A stretch of 64,000 nt of DNA from JBCCTX01 sp965263105 (lineage in GTDB: Bacteria > Bacteroidota > Bacteroidia > J057): contig CBDHGL010000002.1 of NCBI GenBank assembly GCA_965263105.1, positions 682,001 to 746,000 on the forward strand, read 5' to 3'. The notes beneath the pieces were generated by a model. It was not told the origin of the DNA. It worked only from the letters and a program-made list of their open reading frames with translations, and searched no databases. Position numbers and translations under genes: made by a program. Positions 44,994 through 55,000 of the stretch are shown here, piece by piece. Each line of letters starts with the position of its first letter. Positions within the stretch are counted from its first letter, which is position 1.

Positions 44994-45941
44994 ATGAATT
45001 GGATTCTTTTCTTGGTATCTACCCTGCTGCTTATCCCGTTTTTACCTGCCCAATCTCTCAATGACCTGAAGGCTCCGACAGAGGATCATCAACAGATCCC
45101 CGGAACCCAGGTCTATCTCATTCCACCAGAAGGTTTCGATTCTAGCCCAAATTTTAAGGGCTTTCAAAATCCGGCAGATCCTACTTCCATGATCATAGCG
45201 GTGGAAATCCCTGGCCCCTATGCAGAAGTATCCGCGGGATTCAAGGAGGACCAACTTCTCTCTCGGGGGATGGACCTCAAAACAAAAAAAGACATCCAGG
45301 TAAATGGCTTTCAGGGCCTTTGGATTGATTTGGACCAGGAAGCCAATGGCATGTCCTTTTCCAAGCATGTGCTTATCTATGGCGATTCCTTAGCTACCAT
45401 GCTTATCAATGGCGTTTTTGTTACGGACTCTGTCCAGTTAGGGAAGGCCATCCGGGAAAGTTTACAAACGATAGTCCTCGACCGGGAGTTAGAGGTAAAC
45501 CCTAGAGAAATCCTCGACTATACCCTGGATGAGTCGGGTACCAATCTCCGCTATTTGAATGTAATGGGTAACGCTATGCTCTTCAACCGGGATGGACTCA
45601 CACCAACTGAAAGCGAAGATAAGGCCACGTTAATTGTCGATAAGTCTTTTGCTGAGGTCAACATCACAGATCCAGAATCCTTCTGTGTTTCACGGCTCTC
45701 TCAATACCCCAATAGCTTCGAGTATATGCGGGAACACGGATTAGAAGAAATAGAAATCGACGGTCTTAAAGGATATGGCCTCTATGCCCTCAATGAAAAA
45801 TTGGAGGAAGAAGCCTATCAATTGATCCTCTTTCGGGAGGAAGGAGGCTATTTCCTATTTTTTGGATCCTATAAGCCTGAAGCCGAGCAGGCCAAAGCAG
45901 ATATCATGAAGCTGATTAAAAGCTTTAAGCGGAAAGGGTGA
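44994..45941 (+). CDS. Secreted protein, unknown
   Basis: 315 aa with signal peptide (LVSTLLLIPFLPAQS). It contains two similar halves: PGTQVYLIPPEGFDSSPNFKGFQ...EIPGPY then, after residue 165, a region ending GLKGYGLYALN...QLILFREEGGYFLFFGSY. No family recognised with confidence. The last part resembles proteins that bind or sense small ligands in the periplasm, but this is a guess. Confidence 0.6.
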   Translation: MNWILFLVSTLLLIPFLPAQSLNDLKAPTEDHQQIPGTQVYLIPPEGFDSSPNFKGFQNPADPTSMIIAVEIPGPYAEVSAGFKEDQLLSRGMDLKTKKDIQVNGFQGLWIDLDQEANGMSFSKHVLIYGDSLATMLINGVFVTDSVQLGKAIRESLQTIVLDRELEVNPREILDYTLDESGTNLRYLNVMGNAMLFNRDGLTPTESEDKATLIVDKSFAEVNITDPESFCVSRLSQYPNSFEYMREHGLEEIEIDGLKGYGLYALNEKLEEEAYQLILFREEGGYFLFFGSYKPEAEQAKADIMKLIKSFKRKG

Positions 45942-46281
45942 GGGGCATAGCCTTTCGGTTGAGCATTGAATGGTAGATCGATGATCAAAATGCCCTATTT
46001 TGTACTCACCTCCATCCCCCTCTCTCAAGGAACCCCCTCTGACTCCCCCTAAGGAATGGGGAGAAATGGGTAAATTAGTCGACAATCTACGGGCCACAGG
46101 TTAAGCAATTAGGTGTTTTTCCCTGAAAATTTAACATTTTTATCACATTTATCTCTATATTCATCTGTTTAAAAGAAAACATTTTACTAACTCATTTGCT
46201 ATATCTGTAGAGGCATAAAAGATTTTGCCTTTACTGATAGATCAAAGTGAAAATATTAACGAATAAACCAAGGACTAAACT

Positions 46282-47829
46282 ATGCTCAATTTATCTGTCA
46301 TCTTAGAAGATAGTGCTCGCAAGTATCCCAATAAGGATGCTTTTGTTTTTATGGATACCCACCTGACCTATGCTCAAATCAATGGCGCGGCCAATCAGGT
46401 GGCCAATGGCTTAAAGCAACGAGGAATAAAGCCTGGAGATAAAGTAGCGTTGAGTTGCTTAAATCTCCCCTATTTCCCCATCATTTATTTTGGCATCCTT
46501 AAGGCTGGGGCCGCAGTGGTACCGCTGAGTGTACTATTGAAGAGAGATGAGATTGCCTATCATTTAAAGGATAGCGAGGCGGTCGCGTACTTCTGTTTTC
46601 TGGGTACACCCGAACTTCCCATGGCACAGGAGGGAAAAGCAGGTTTTGAAGCGACAGATTCCTGTGAGCAATTTTTTATCATCACGGCCAAGCCTACTGA
46701 TGCTTCCCCTTTTGATGGCGTCCCTACCCTCGGTCAATTGATGGCCTCCCAGGCGCCTACCTTCCCCACAGTTCCCACTTCAGCTGAAGACACAGCTGTT
46801 ATCATTTATACCTCTGGAACCACAGGTCGTCCCAAAGGGGCAGAGTTATCCCACTCCAACCTCATGCTCAACGCTGTACTTTCGGCAGATTTAGGAGCCG
46901 TGAATCAGGAGGATACCTTTCTCATTGTCCTTCCTCTATTTCACATTTTTGCGATGACTGTACTCATGAATGCCGGACTATACAGGGGGACTACTAATGT
47001 GCTTCTTCCTCGATTTGACGCAGCAGCGGTAAATGGTTTGTTGGTGAAACACAAAGTGAGTCTGTTCGCAGGTGTACCCACCATGTACTGGGGCCTATTA
47101 AACTTTGAAGATCCCAACATATCTCCAGAGCAAGTATCGGAAAATCTGAGACTTTGTTTCTCTGGCGGGGCTTCCTTGCCGGTTCAGGTACTACATGAGT
47201 TCGAGAAAAAATACAATGTACCCATCCTGGAAGGCTATGGTATGTCTGAAGGTTCACCCGTAGTAACCTTCAACCACTTGGGCGAAGAAAGAAAAGCGGG
47301 CAGTATCGGAACTCCGGTATGGGGCGTAGAGGTGAAAATAGTAGATGAAAACGACGAAGAAATGCCTACTGGAGAACGAGGCGAATTACTCTATAGAGGC
47401 CACAATGTAATGAAGGGTTACTATAACAAACCCGAGGCCAATGCCAAAACCTTGAAGGGCGGATGGCTGCATTCAGGGGATGTAGCTTACAAAGATGAAG
47501 ATGGTTATTATTTTATCGTGGATCGTACCAAGGACATGATCATCCGCGGAGGGTTCAATGTCTATCCCCGCGAGGTAGAAGAGGTCATGATCCAGCACGA
47601 GGCCGTATCTCTGGTGGCTGTAATTGGCGTTCCTGATGACAAAATGGGAGAAGAAATCAAGGCCTATGTGGTTTTGAAAGAGGGGAAAAGCACCGCGGAG
47701 GAAGATTTGATCAACTTCACCAAAGAGCGAATAGCTGCCTACAAATATCCCCGATTGGTAGAGTTTACCGATGCCCTTCCCATGTCGGCTACGGGCAAGA
47801 TATTAAAGAAAGAATTGAGGAAAGGGTAA
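46282..47829 (+). CDS. Long-chain acyl-CoA synthetase
   Basis: 515 aa ANL enzyme. Phosphate loop IIYTSGTTGRPKGAELSH (~173-190), ILEGYGMSEGSPV, GWLHSGDVAYKDEDGYYFIVDRTKDM and the C-terminal Lys in SATGKILKKELR. The length and motifs fit FadD-like fatty acyl-CoA ligases. A 184-bp AT-rich leader precedes it. Second of three ANL enzymes in the window. Confidence 0.93.
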   Translation: MLNLSVILEDSARKYPNKDAFVFMDTHLTYAQINGAANQVANGLKQRGIKPGDKVALSCLNLPYFPIIYFGILKAGAAVVPLSVLLKRDEIAYHLKDSEAVAYFCFLGTPELPMAQEGKAGFEATDSCEQFFIITAKPTDASPFDGVPTLGQLMASQAPTFPTVPTSAEDTAVIIYTSGTTGRPKGAELSHSNLMLNAVLSADLGAVNQEDTFLIVLPLFHIFAMTVLMNAGLYRGTTNVLLPRFDAAAVNGLLVKHKVSLFAGVPTMYWGLLNFEDPNISPEQVSENLRLCFSGGASLPVQVLHEFEKKYNVPILEGYGMSEGSPVVTFNHLGEERKAGSIGTPVWGVEVKIVDENDEEMPTGERGELLYRGHNVMKGYYNKPEANAKTLKGGWLHSGDVAYKDEDGYYFIVDRTKDMIIRGGFNVYPREVEEVMIQHEAVSLVAVIGVPDDKMGEEIKAYVVLKEGKSTAEEDLINFTKERIAAYKYPRLVEFTDALPMSATGKILKKELRKG

Positions 47830-48213
47830 ATGGGTTAATAGCCCACAGTTGACGGCCCAGCTTATTTTGTAATTACTTTCGCTTGTTTTAACTATGGCCT
47901 ATTGATGGAGTAATTTAACGTATAGACATACAATTTTATACCTGGTGATCCACAAATCATTTTTGAGGTAAATTTTTCCTCGCCCTCTCCCAAGCTAATC
48001 TTGTAGGGGTTTGGAGAATACGTGTTTGCCATCCCTTTTTCTGCCAATATTGGCAGAAAAGGTGGTGGTCCCAAAATCCCACTAGATTAGCTCCCAAGAG
48101 GCCCCCTTTTTGGTTTCCCCCAGAGTGGGAAAATGGGATCGGGTGAAGAAAAAGCGACGTATTCAATATCTGCAAAATACCTAGTGTAAACTTTCATATA
48201 AAGAATCTGGGTT
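47830..48213. other. Gene-free spacer with a 24-bp perfect palindrome
   Basis: ttttctgccaat (48037-48048) is followed directly by its reverse complement attggcagaaaa (48049-48060). cagttgacggccc near 47840 belongs to the gtcgac-like repeat family. No gene is supported here. Confidence 0.5.
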
Positions 48214-48438
48214 ATGCTAGCAAAAATTTTAATCAGTCTGATGGCAGGAGTAATTTCCAGCGTTATCTATGATAGATTAGATTCAGGGGCTAGTATATGG
48301 ACCATTTTTAGTTCCCCTCCCCCCCAAAGGACGAACAGCAGACCCAAATGGGGCTTAATTCTTCTTTCCGTCATACCCGGTTTTTTTGTGGGGGCTGCCC
48401 TTGCGGGAATATGTGAAAGCTATGGGAAATTAGGCTAA
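48214..48438 (+). CDS. Small two-helix membrane protein
   Basis: 74 aa. Helix 1 ILISLMAGVISSVIYDRL, a Pro/Ser/Arg loop, helix 2 GLILLSVIPGFFVGAALAG. No family recognised. The hydrophobic pattern makes it more likely real than chance, but there is no supporting neighbour. Confidence 0.4.
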   Translation: MLAKILISLMAGVISSVIYDRLDSGASIWTIFSSPPPQRTNSRPKWGLILLSVIPGFFVGAALAGICESYGKLG

Positions 48439-48821
48439 ATCCTTTCTGTTTAATCAGACGAAATCAAAAGTGGATTTTATTGCCGATAGCCTCGCCTATT
48501 TATTACAACAATTCATAAAGGGGAAAGCGGTTTTTGAGGAAGACTCAAGGTCTCATAAGAGAAGATAGTTAAGTACGATAGAATCGCATTTTTCTGGCAA
48601 TCCTCTTTGAAAATTTTGCATTCAAATGAATTTTTTAGAAATTCAACTAATCGTTGCAAAATAAAAACCAGAAATCTTAGAGTAAACACAAAAATAGCCT
48701 CCCATTTTGAAAAATTATTCCTTCCTAACTATCTTAACTTTGAAAAGAGGAAGCGAGCCTAACTCAAATACTACATCAGAAGGGAATGAAAACCCCATAG
48801 ACTAACACCATAGGCAACTCT
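48439..48821. other. AT-rich gene-free spacer before the cassette array
   Basis: About 380 bp with no gene. aagatagtta (48562-48571) and taactatctt (48726-48735) are inverted copies. Composition shifts here from the chromosome's moderate GC to the low GC of the following array. No integrase gene and no complete attI can be named. Confidence 0.4.
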
Positions 48822-48887
48822 GTTCAACCTGATTTTCAACAGCAATACGCCTGCGGCATCCTGATGTTGAAAATCTTAATGTTGTGC
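48822..48887 (+). other. attC-like site a (start of cassette 1)
   Basis: R'' core GTTCAAC (48822-48828, matching RYYYAAC) and R' core GTTGTGC (48881-48887) enclose an 11-bp perfect stem, GATTTTCAACA (48831-48841) with TGTTGAAAATC (48865-48875). The terminal loop has GCCTGCGGC. The same loop word recurs in site c. The R' core matches, as its exact reverse complement, the R'' core at the end of cassette 1 (51359-51365). Confidence 0.65.
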
Positions 48888-48906
48888 GGAATTAATAAAA
48901 AAAACA

Positions 48907-51381
48907 ATGACAATAGACCAATCAAGAGAAGCATTTGAAGAGTTTAAAAAGGAATGGGAAAAATTTAAAGAAAATGATTTAACCGAAGCGGATACACGGT
49001 CAAAGGTGTTAGACTACCTTTTATTGAAAGTGCTTGGTTGGAACGAAGAAGAAATTGACAGGGAAAAATATGTTCAAGTAGGTTATTATGATTATTTGAT
49101 TTCTATACCTGGATTTCAATTTGTTATTGAAGCAAAGAAGAATTTTGTAGATTTTAAACTCCCCAACAAAAATAAAAGCGCAACTCTAAACTCACTTCTT
49201 AAAGGTAATAAAGAGGTAATAGCACAAATAAGAAGTTATATGTTCGAGGTAGGGGTCCAGTATGGGGTTATTTCAAATGGGAGGCAATTTATATTAGGCA
49301 AATTTGTTAATTCAGATGGAACTGATTGGAAAAAGAACAGTTGTATAATTTTCAATGGTGTTGAGGAATTAGAGCAAAGACTTATTGACTTCTATAATTT
49401 GCTTGCACGTGAATCGGTTATTGAAAACGGAACTATTTTAATAGAGGAGAAAAATCAGGAAATTGGGCGAACAATTTATTCAACTCTCTCTGATAAGAAC
49501 GGAGAAATTGTCAGGAATTCATTGAGTTCTGAGTTAACACCTGTTTTAGATAAAGTCTTTGGCGAGATTTACAAATATGAGGTTTTAGACAATGAGGAAC
49601 TTATAAAAAAGTGCTTCATTGAGAATAAAGAGATAAAGAAAAATAAATCTGATATAGAAAAGCTATTTGGAGATAAACCTCCAAAATTGAGTGAAGTAAG
49701 TGGAGCGAGAAATACTGAAAGTTTGGTAAATCAAATAACTGAAGAATTTGAGAGCCAACCCATCGGACTCAGAGATACGGAGCCACCAAAACCAATATTA
49801 ATAATCGGTTCTAAAGGAGCCGGGAAGACAACTTTCATTAATTATCTTTTTAAATCTGCGATTGACAATAAAATTCTAAAACGAAGACCTCAAGTATATA
49901 TAGACTTTAGAAAGTATGTCGATGAAGATATTACAAACATCAACTACACTGAAATATATAAAGATGTAGTTTCTGAAATTCGGGAGAATTATGAAAGCCT
50001 TGAACTGTCCTCACCTAAGGTCTTAAAAAGAATTTATCTAAAGGAAATTAAGGAACATCATGGAGTTTGGAGTATAGGCGAAAATGATGAATCATATAAC
50101 AACAACCTGAAAAAATTCCTTAGCGAACAATTAAAAGATTACGAAAACCATTTCATCAAGCTTTCACATTATTTTTTACGTGAACGGAGCATGAGGCTTA
50201 CTTTGATAATTGACAATGCAGACCAGTTTGATTTGCCAATCCAAAAAAAGGTTTTTTTACTCGCCCAAAGCCTTAATAGGAAAGCTAAATGCTCTATTAT
50301 TTTATCCCTTAGAGAAGGATATTATTACGAATGGCGAAATAAACCACCATTCGATGCATTTGTCAATAATGTCTACCACATAACAGCTCCTCCTTACAGC
50401 GAGGTGCTACAGAAAAGAATAGACTACGCACTTAACACTATTAATATTGAAGGAAAATCAAAAGGTACGTTAGGAAAAACAACTTTTGAAGTCAGCAATG
50501 AAGCTGTTAAAGATTTTTTATTAGGGCTAAAAACTTCTCTGTTCAGTCATGACAACTCTGAAATGCTTAAATTTTTGGAAGAAACTACATACCCAAATTT
50601 AAGAGAAGGTCTAAGAGTATTTCGAGATTTTTTACTTTCTGGTCATACTGAGGTATCTCAATATATCTTAAGGCAGCGAGTGTCCCCTGAGTCAACTGAA
50701 TCAATTCCTTTTTGGGAATTCCTTAGAGCTATTGCTCTATTAAATAGAAAGTACTATAGTCATCATTATAGCTCAATTCACAATTTATTCTCCCCTTCAA
50801 TAGGAAGTAATTTTATCTATCTAAAAATAGAATTGTTACGTTTTTTATTTGAACGAATTGAGAAATATGGTCAGGCTGAAAAATTCATAGAGACCTTAAA
50901 ATTGTTAGATGAATTTACTGAAAGAGGTTATAAATTAATCTTGATTTTGAATGAACTAAATGAACTTCTTGAATATAGATTGATTGAAACAGATGATAGT
51001 TCATCCGACAAAGAATTTAATACTCAACTAACAAATCATAAGAGCATAAGCATTTCTCTAAAAGGCAAATACTATTTAGAAACTCTATTGACTAAATTTT
51101 CATATATGGAATTATGCCTTCAAGATACACCAATATATGGAGAAGATAATTTCAATAAAATAAGGGAGACATTTCCTTTGGCAAATGAAAATGGGAAAAG
51201 AAGTTTGAGTCAACGATATGAAAATGCTTTGTTGTTTCTTAAATATTTGGAGGATAGAGAGCAGAATGAATTAAATAGGAAACAGATAACCACAAATATG
51301 AAAATAAATGGATTAACAAGTGGCTTAAATAGAGTAAAAAGAACAATTGAAAAACTCCGCACAACAAGGCATAACCGATAA
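48907..51381 (+). CDS. Restriction-type nuclease domain fused to P-loop NTPase (cassette 1)
   Basis: 824 aa. The N-terminus resembles HSDR_N: DTRSKVLDYLLLKVLGW (residues 29-45), then a PD-(D/E)XK-like set Asp62 ... FVIEAKK with Glu75-x-Lys77, and QIRSYMFEVGVQYGVISNGRQFIL. After a linker of ~150 residues comes an NTPase with Walker A IIGSKGAGKTTF (301-309), Walker B LTLIIDNAD (Asp436) and IILSLRE (Arg469, arginine-sensor position). The C-terminal 330 residues are helical and unassigned. STAND/AAA+ fused to a nuclease is typical of phage defence. The start follows attC a by 20 bp and the stop falls inside attC b. AT-rich and probably transferred. Confidence 0.8.
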   Translation: MTIDQSREAFEEFKKEWEKFKENDLTEADTRSKVLDYLLLKVLGWNEEEIDREKYVQVGYYDYLISIPGFQFVIEAKKNFVDFKLPNKNKSATLNSLLKGNKEVIAQIRSYMFEVGVQYGVISNGRQFILGKFVNSDGTDWKKNSCIIFNGVEELEQRLIDFYNLLARESVIENGTILIEEKNQEIGRTIYSTLSDKNGEIVRNSLSSELTPVLDKVFGEIYKYEVLDNEELIKKCFIENKEIKKNKSDIEKLFGDKPPKLSEVSGARNTESLVNQITEEFESQPIGLRDTEPPKPILIIGSKGAGKTTFINYLFKSAIDNKILKRRPQVYIDFRKYVDEDITNINYTEIYKDVVSEIRENYESLELSSPKVLKRIYLKEIKEHHGVWSIGENDESYNNNLKKFLSEQLKDYENHFIKLSHYFLRERSMRLTLIIDNADQFDLPIQKKVFLLAQSLNRKAKCSIILSLREGYYYEWRNKPPFDAFVNNVYHITAPPYSEVLQKRIDYALNTINIEGKSKGTLGKTTFEVSNEAVKDFLLGLKTSLFSHDNSEMLKFLEETTYPNLREGLRVFRDFLLSGHTEVSQYILRQRVSPESTESIPFWEFLRAIALLNRKYYSHHYSSIHNLFSPSIGSNFIYLKIELLRFLFERIEKYGQAEKFIETLKLLDEFTERGYKLILILNELNELLEYRLIETDDSSSDKEFNTQLTNHKSISISLKGKYYLETLLTKFSYMELCLQDTPIYGEDNFNKIRETFPLANENGKRSLSQRYENALLFLKYLEDREQNELNRKQITTNMKINGLTSGLNRVKRTIEKLRTTRHNR

Positions 51382-51425
51382 TATGCCCTATGCGGGCATA
51401 CTATGGCTATGCATGGCCGTCAGTC
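51359..51425 (+). other. attC-like site b, left part (end of cassette 1)
   Basis: R'' core GCACAAC (51359-51365), then gcataaccgataatatgccc (51369-51388) pairs with gggcatactatggctatgc (51394-51412) around tatgc. The pairing is nearly perfect with one unpaired base (G), the extrahelical base typical of attC. The R' core expected next (GTTATGG) is displaced to 51970 by the transposon remnant. The gene's stop codon lies within the left arm. Confidence 0.68.
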
Positions 51426-51966
51426 TGTGCATTAACCAGCTATTTGAGCAATAATTGAAAAATACATATATTCGGAATATTGATACCCCAATTTAGATCC
51501 GAATATGAACCACATCGAAGGTATAGATCGTAGCGCAGCAATTGGACGATCTCTCGAAGAACTGGTTAAGCCTGAATCCTTCGTTAGAATCATCAATGCC
51601 TTTGTCGATAGCCTGGACCTTGAAAGTTTTGGATTTGCCTATTACTCGTTAAATAAAGAAGGTCGTCCAAAACAAATCAGGCCGAGTGATCGAACGATCT
51701 GAGTTTCAGCAATACATCTAACGCAACAATGAGCGCGTTAAAAAGAATCCCAACTACTACCGCCAAAGGCAGGTCCGAATTGTCTCTATTTTGGGATTTG
51801 ACAGCGTGTTGGAGAAATTCAAGGGCCATTTTTTACATAATTTGACAAGGATTCCTCTACAACGGCTTCTTTAGTAGCCTATATTTGAGCGCGCAGTATA
51901 TCTTGGCGGTGAGAGAACTGTTCAGCAGGGGAAATAAATGTAAATTTAGGGATTAATGCACAGACT
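51422..51966 (+). mobile_element. Internally deleted IS1182-like element
   Basis: Bounded by 14-bp inverted repeats AGTCTGTGCATTAA (51422-51435) and TTAATGCACAGACT (51953-51966). Inside, from 51505, a frame begins MNHIEGIDRSAAIGRSLEEL and goes on with FVRIINAFVDSLDLESFGF, the N-terminus of IS1182-family transposases; it stops at 51702. Another frame from ~51685 reads IERSEFQQYI, stop, RNNERVKKNPNYYRQRQV, the C-terminal part. The central ~300 residues with the catalytic DDE acids are gone. It cannot move by itself. It lies within attC b. Confidence 0.72.
51505..51830 (+). pseudogene. Transposase remnant (IS1182-like)
   Basis: N-terminal ~60 codons and a C-terminal piece of ~45 codons of a DDE transposase, in two frames with stops, joined across a large deletion. 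GIDRS, NAFVDSLDL and RNNERVKKNPNYYRQRQ are the recognisable segments. Confidence 0.7.
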
Positions 51967-51969
51967 CAC

Positions 51970-51978
51970 GTTATGGAC
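51970..51978 (+). other. attC b, displaced R' core (start of cassette 2)
   Basis: GTTATGGAC. Its reverse complement GTCCATAA(C) stands at 55121-55128, just where cassette 2 ends. If the transposon remnant is removed, this word follows the right arm of attC b at the normal distance. Confidence 0.6.
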
Positions 51979-52079
51979 AAAAATATCATATGATTGCCAA
52001 AAAACTGCGAATTTATTATAGTTTACATTTTTGAATTCGAAAATACATATTTTTCATATCAAAATATCAAATTAAAGCC

Positions 52080-55000
52080 ATGAATACAATTGGTAGATTT
52101 ATCGGAATAAATAAATATGATGATATAAATATTTCCAATTTAATCGGAGCAACTAAAGACGCTATAGCTCTTTATTCGATATTTCTGGATTCTTATAATG
52201 ATATTGATGCTAAGTTAATTTTAGACGAAAATGCAACAACCGAAAAAGTCAAGGATGAAATAATAAATTTACTTGAAAATGCAACCGAACATGATGACAT
52301 CATTATTTCTTTCTCAGGACATGGAAGTAGAGATCATAGATTGGTTGTATCAGATACTATGCTAAATAAAATTGAGGCTTCTAGTATTGGCATGGATGAA
52401 TTATCCAATGCTGTCAATCATTCAAATGCAAATTCTATTATTTTATTTATTGATTGTTGTTTTAGTGGTAAGGCGCCTGCTAAGGTATTTGAAAGTAGTC
52501 TAGCTGCAAGAGATACATTTAACTTAGCAAATAATGTTCTAGGAAAAGGAAAGATTATAATTACAGCTTCTGGCTTTAATGAACCTGCTTATGAAAACCC
52601 AAATACAATGCATGGTCTATTAACATATGCTATAATCGAGACATTCACTAGCGAAGAATTCTTGGATGGCGGCAGAATAAAACTCAATATTGCTTTAGAA
52701 AATGTATCAAAGCTAGTTAGAAAACAAGCTAAAGGGATCGGATATATTCAGAATCCGATAATTTTTAACTTAATCAAATCTTCAATTTCAATTAAGAAGT
52801 TGGAAAAAGGTATTCAATATTTTCAATATTTCCCAAATAAATCCAAGAAAAGACTTGGATACAGCATTTCAGATTTAAAACTTGTTGGTATACCTCCAAA
52901 AGTTTATAATACTTGGAAGTCGTATCTAAGTGATACTTTTTTACCATTACAATTATCCGCAATTAATGAATTCAATATATTAAATGGTAGTTCCTTGCTT
53001 GTTTGTGCACCTACAAGTTCTGGGAAAACATTTATAGGAGAGTTGGCAGCGATAAGCGCATTGGTGACTGAAAATAAAAAAACAATTTTTCTATTTCCCT
53101 ATAGAGCTTTAGTAAATGAAAAATTTGACTACTTCAATGAGTTGTATAGTAATAATTTGAATTTAAATATAGTAAGATGCTCTGGCGATTATCTTGATCA
53201 AACTTCTCTTTTTACGAAAGGTAAATATGATATTGCGATACTTACTTATGAGATATTTTTGTCAATCATCTTGCAAAATGATGCAATACTACATTCTTGT
53301 GGTTTGATTGTGTTTGACGAGATTCAATTTATCGGAGATGAACATAGAGGAATTACATTTGAGCTTATCTTTGCAAGGTTAAAATTTCTTAAACTTCAAG
53401 GTATAAATCCTCAATTAATTTTGCTGTCAGCTTCAGTAGGAGGACTCAATCACTTTGATGAGTGGTTAGGTGTAAACGTATTAAAAACTGATGAAAGACC
53501 AATTCCTCTGGAGTTTGGAGTAATAGACTATGAGGGGAATTTCAAATTTATTTGCCAAAAGAAAATAGAAACAAAAAAATTAATTCCTCAACTTCCACTT
53601 ATTAATAAATTGTCAAACAATAAAGATGATGAACTTACATACTTTATTTGTTTAGGTCTGTTAAGAAATAAGGCTGAGAAAATTTTGATTTTCCGAAATA
53701 CAAAAAGAGCATCTGAAAGCACTGCAGTCTTTTTGTCAAATAAATTACCCAAGTCCCCCGCTTTGGATGTCTTAGAAGAATTAGAAGAATTAGATAATGC
53801 AACAACTTCGCGTAAATTAAAAAAATGTCTGAATTCAAGTGTCGCGTTTCATAATAGTAATCTTAATAAAGAAGAGAAAGCCCTTGTAGAAAGATCATTC
53901 AAATCTCCTGAAGGACTAGTAAGAATAATTGTTGCTACAAGTACGCTCGCAGCAGGAATTAATACTCCAGCCTCTACAGTAATCATTGTTGACAAAGGTT
54001 TTCCCTGGCTAAAAAAAGATTATTCAGTCGCAGCTGTCAAAAATATGGCAGGAAGAGCGGGAAGAATTGGTTATCAAGATAGAGGGAGGGCAATAATTTT
54101 ATCAAATAGTTTTGTAAATAGAGATTATTTTTTTGAAAAATATGTTAACGCTCCTCCTGAATCATTGCGATCAAGCTTTGATGATACCTCAATATATACT
54201 TGGTTAATTAAGTTATTAGCTCAAGTAAATGGGATTGTGCCAGAAAAAATACCTGACCTTTTAGGAAACACATATGGAGGATTTCTGCTTAATCAAACTT
54301 ATCTAAACTGGATAAATTCAATTGAGCTTAATTTAAAGCATATTTTGCCGAAACTTGCGGTGAATGATTTAATCGAAAGGATTGAGGATAAAATATATTT
54401 AACTGAACTGGGGAAAATTTTTGGGAGAGCATCTTTTAAATATGAATCTGGGATTAAAATTGTCGAGATTATTAATTATGTAGCAAAAAATTTTGAAAAA
54501 TATACTTTAGATGGAAGAGGATCTATTCTACACCTTTTACTTATTCTAATTTGCTTGGACGAGATAGATCAATTATTCATCCCTTTTGATTACAGAAGTT
54601 ATAAAGAACATAAATGGGAAGAAGAGCTTGCATTGAGCTTTGAATATAACCTTTTGCCAATACTGAAATATAAGATATATGATGAAGGTGTATTTCTAAA
54701 AAGGTGTAAAAAAATCTGTGTTATAAAAAAATGGGTGAGCGGTACTCCGGTTATCGATATCCAAAATGAGTTTTCTTTTGATGAAAGATATCCTCTAGAA
54801 CCTGGACATATTAGGGCTGTTGCAGATTTAATAAGATTTCACTTAGGATCAATTTTTGAAATAATTAGGAAAATTAAACCAGGATTAATTCCCAACCTTA
54901 CTGAAGTTGAACAATTTTCCAAGCAGTTAGAATTTGGCTTACCTCCAATTGGCCTATCTTTATTAAATCTTCCAATTACATTATATAGAGGAGAATATTT

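Noticed and set aside
51422..51966. Reading the inverted ends around the transposase scraps as arms of a large attC
   Set aside because: The transposase remnant between them and the intact hairpin of attC b just before make transposon ends the simpler reading.
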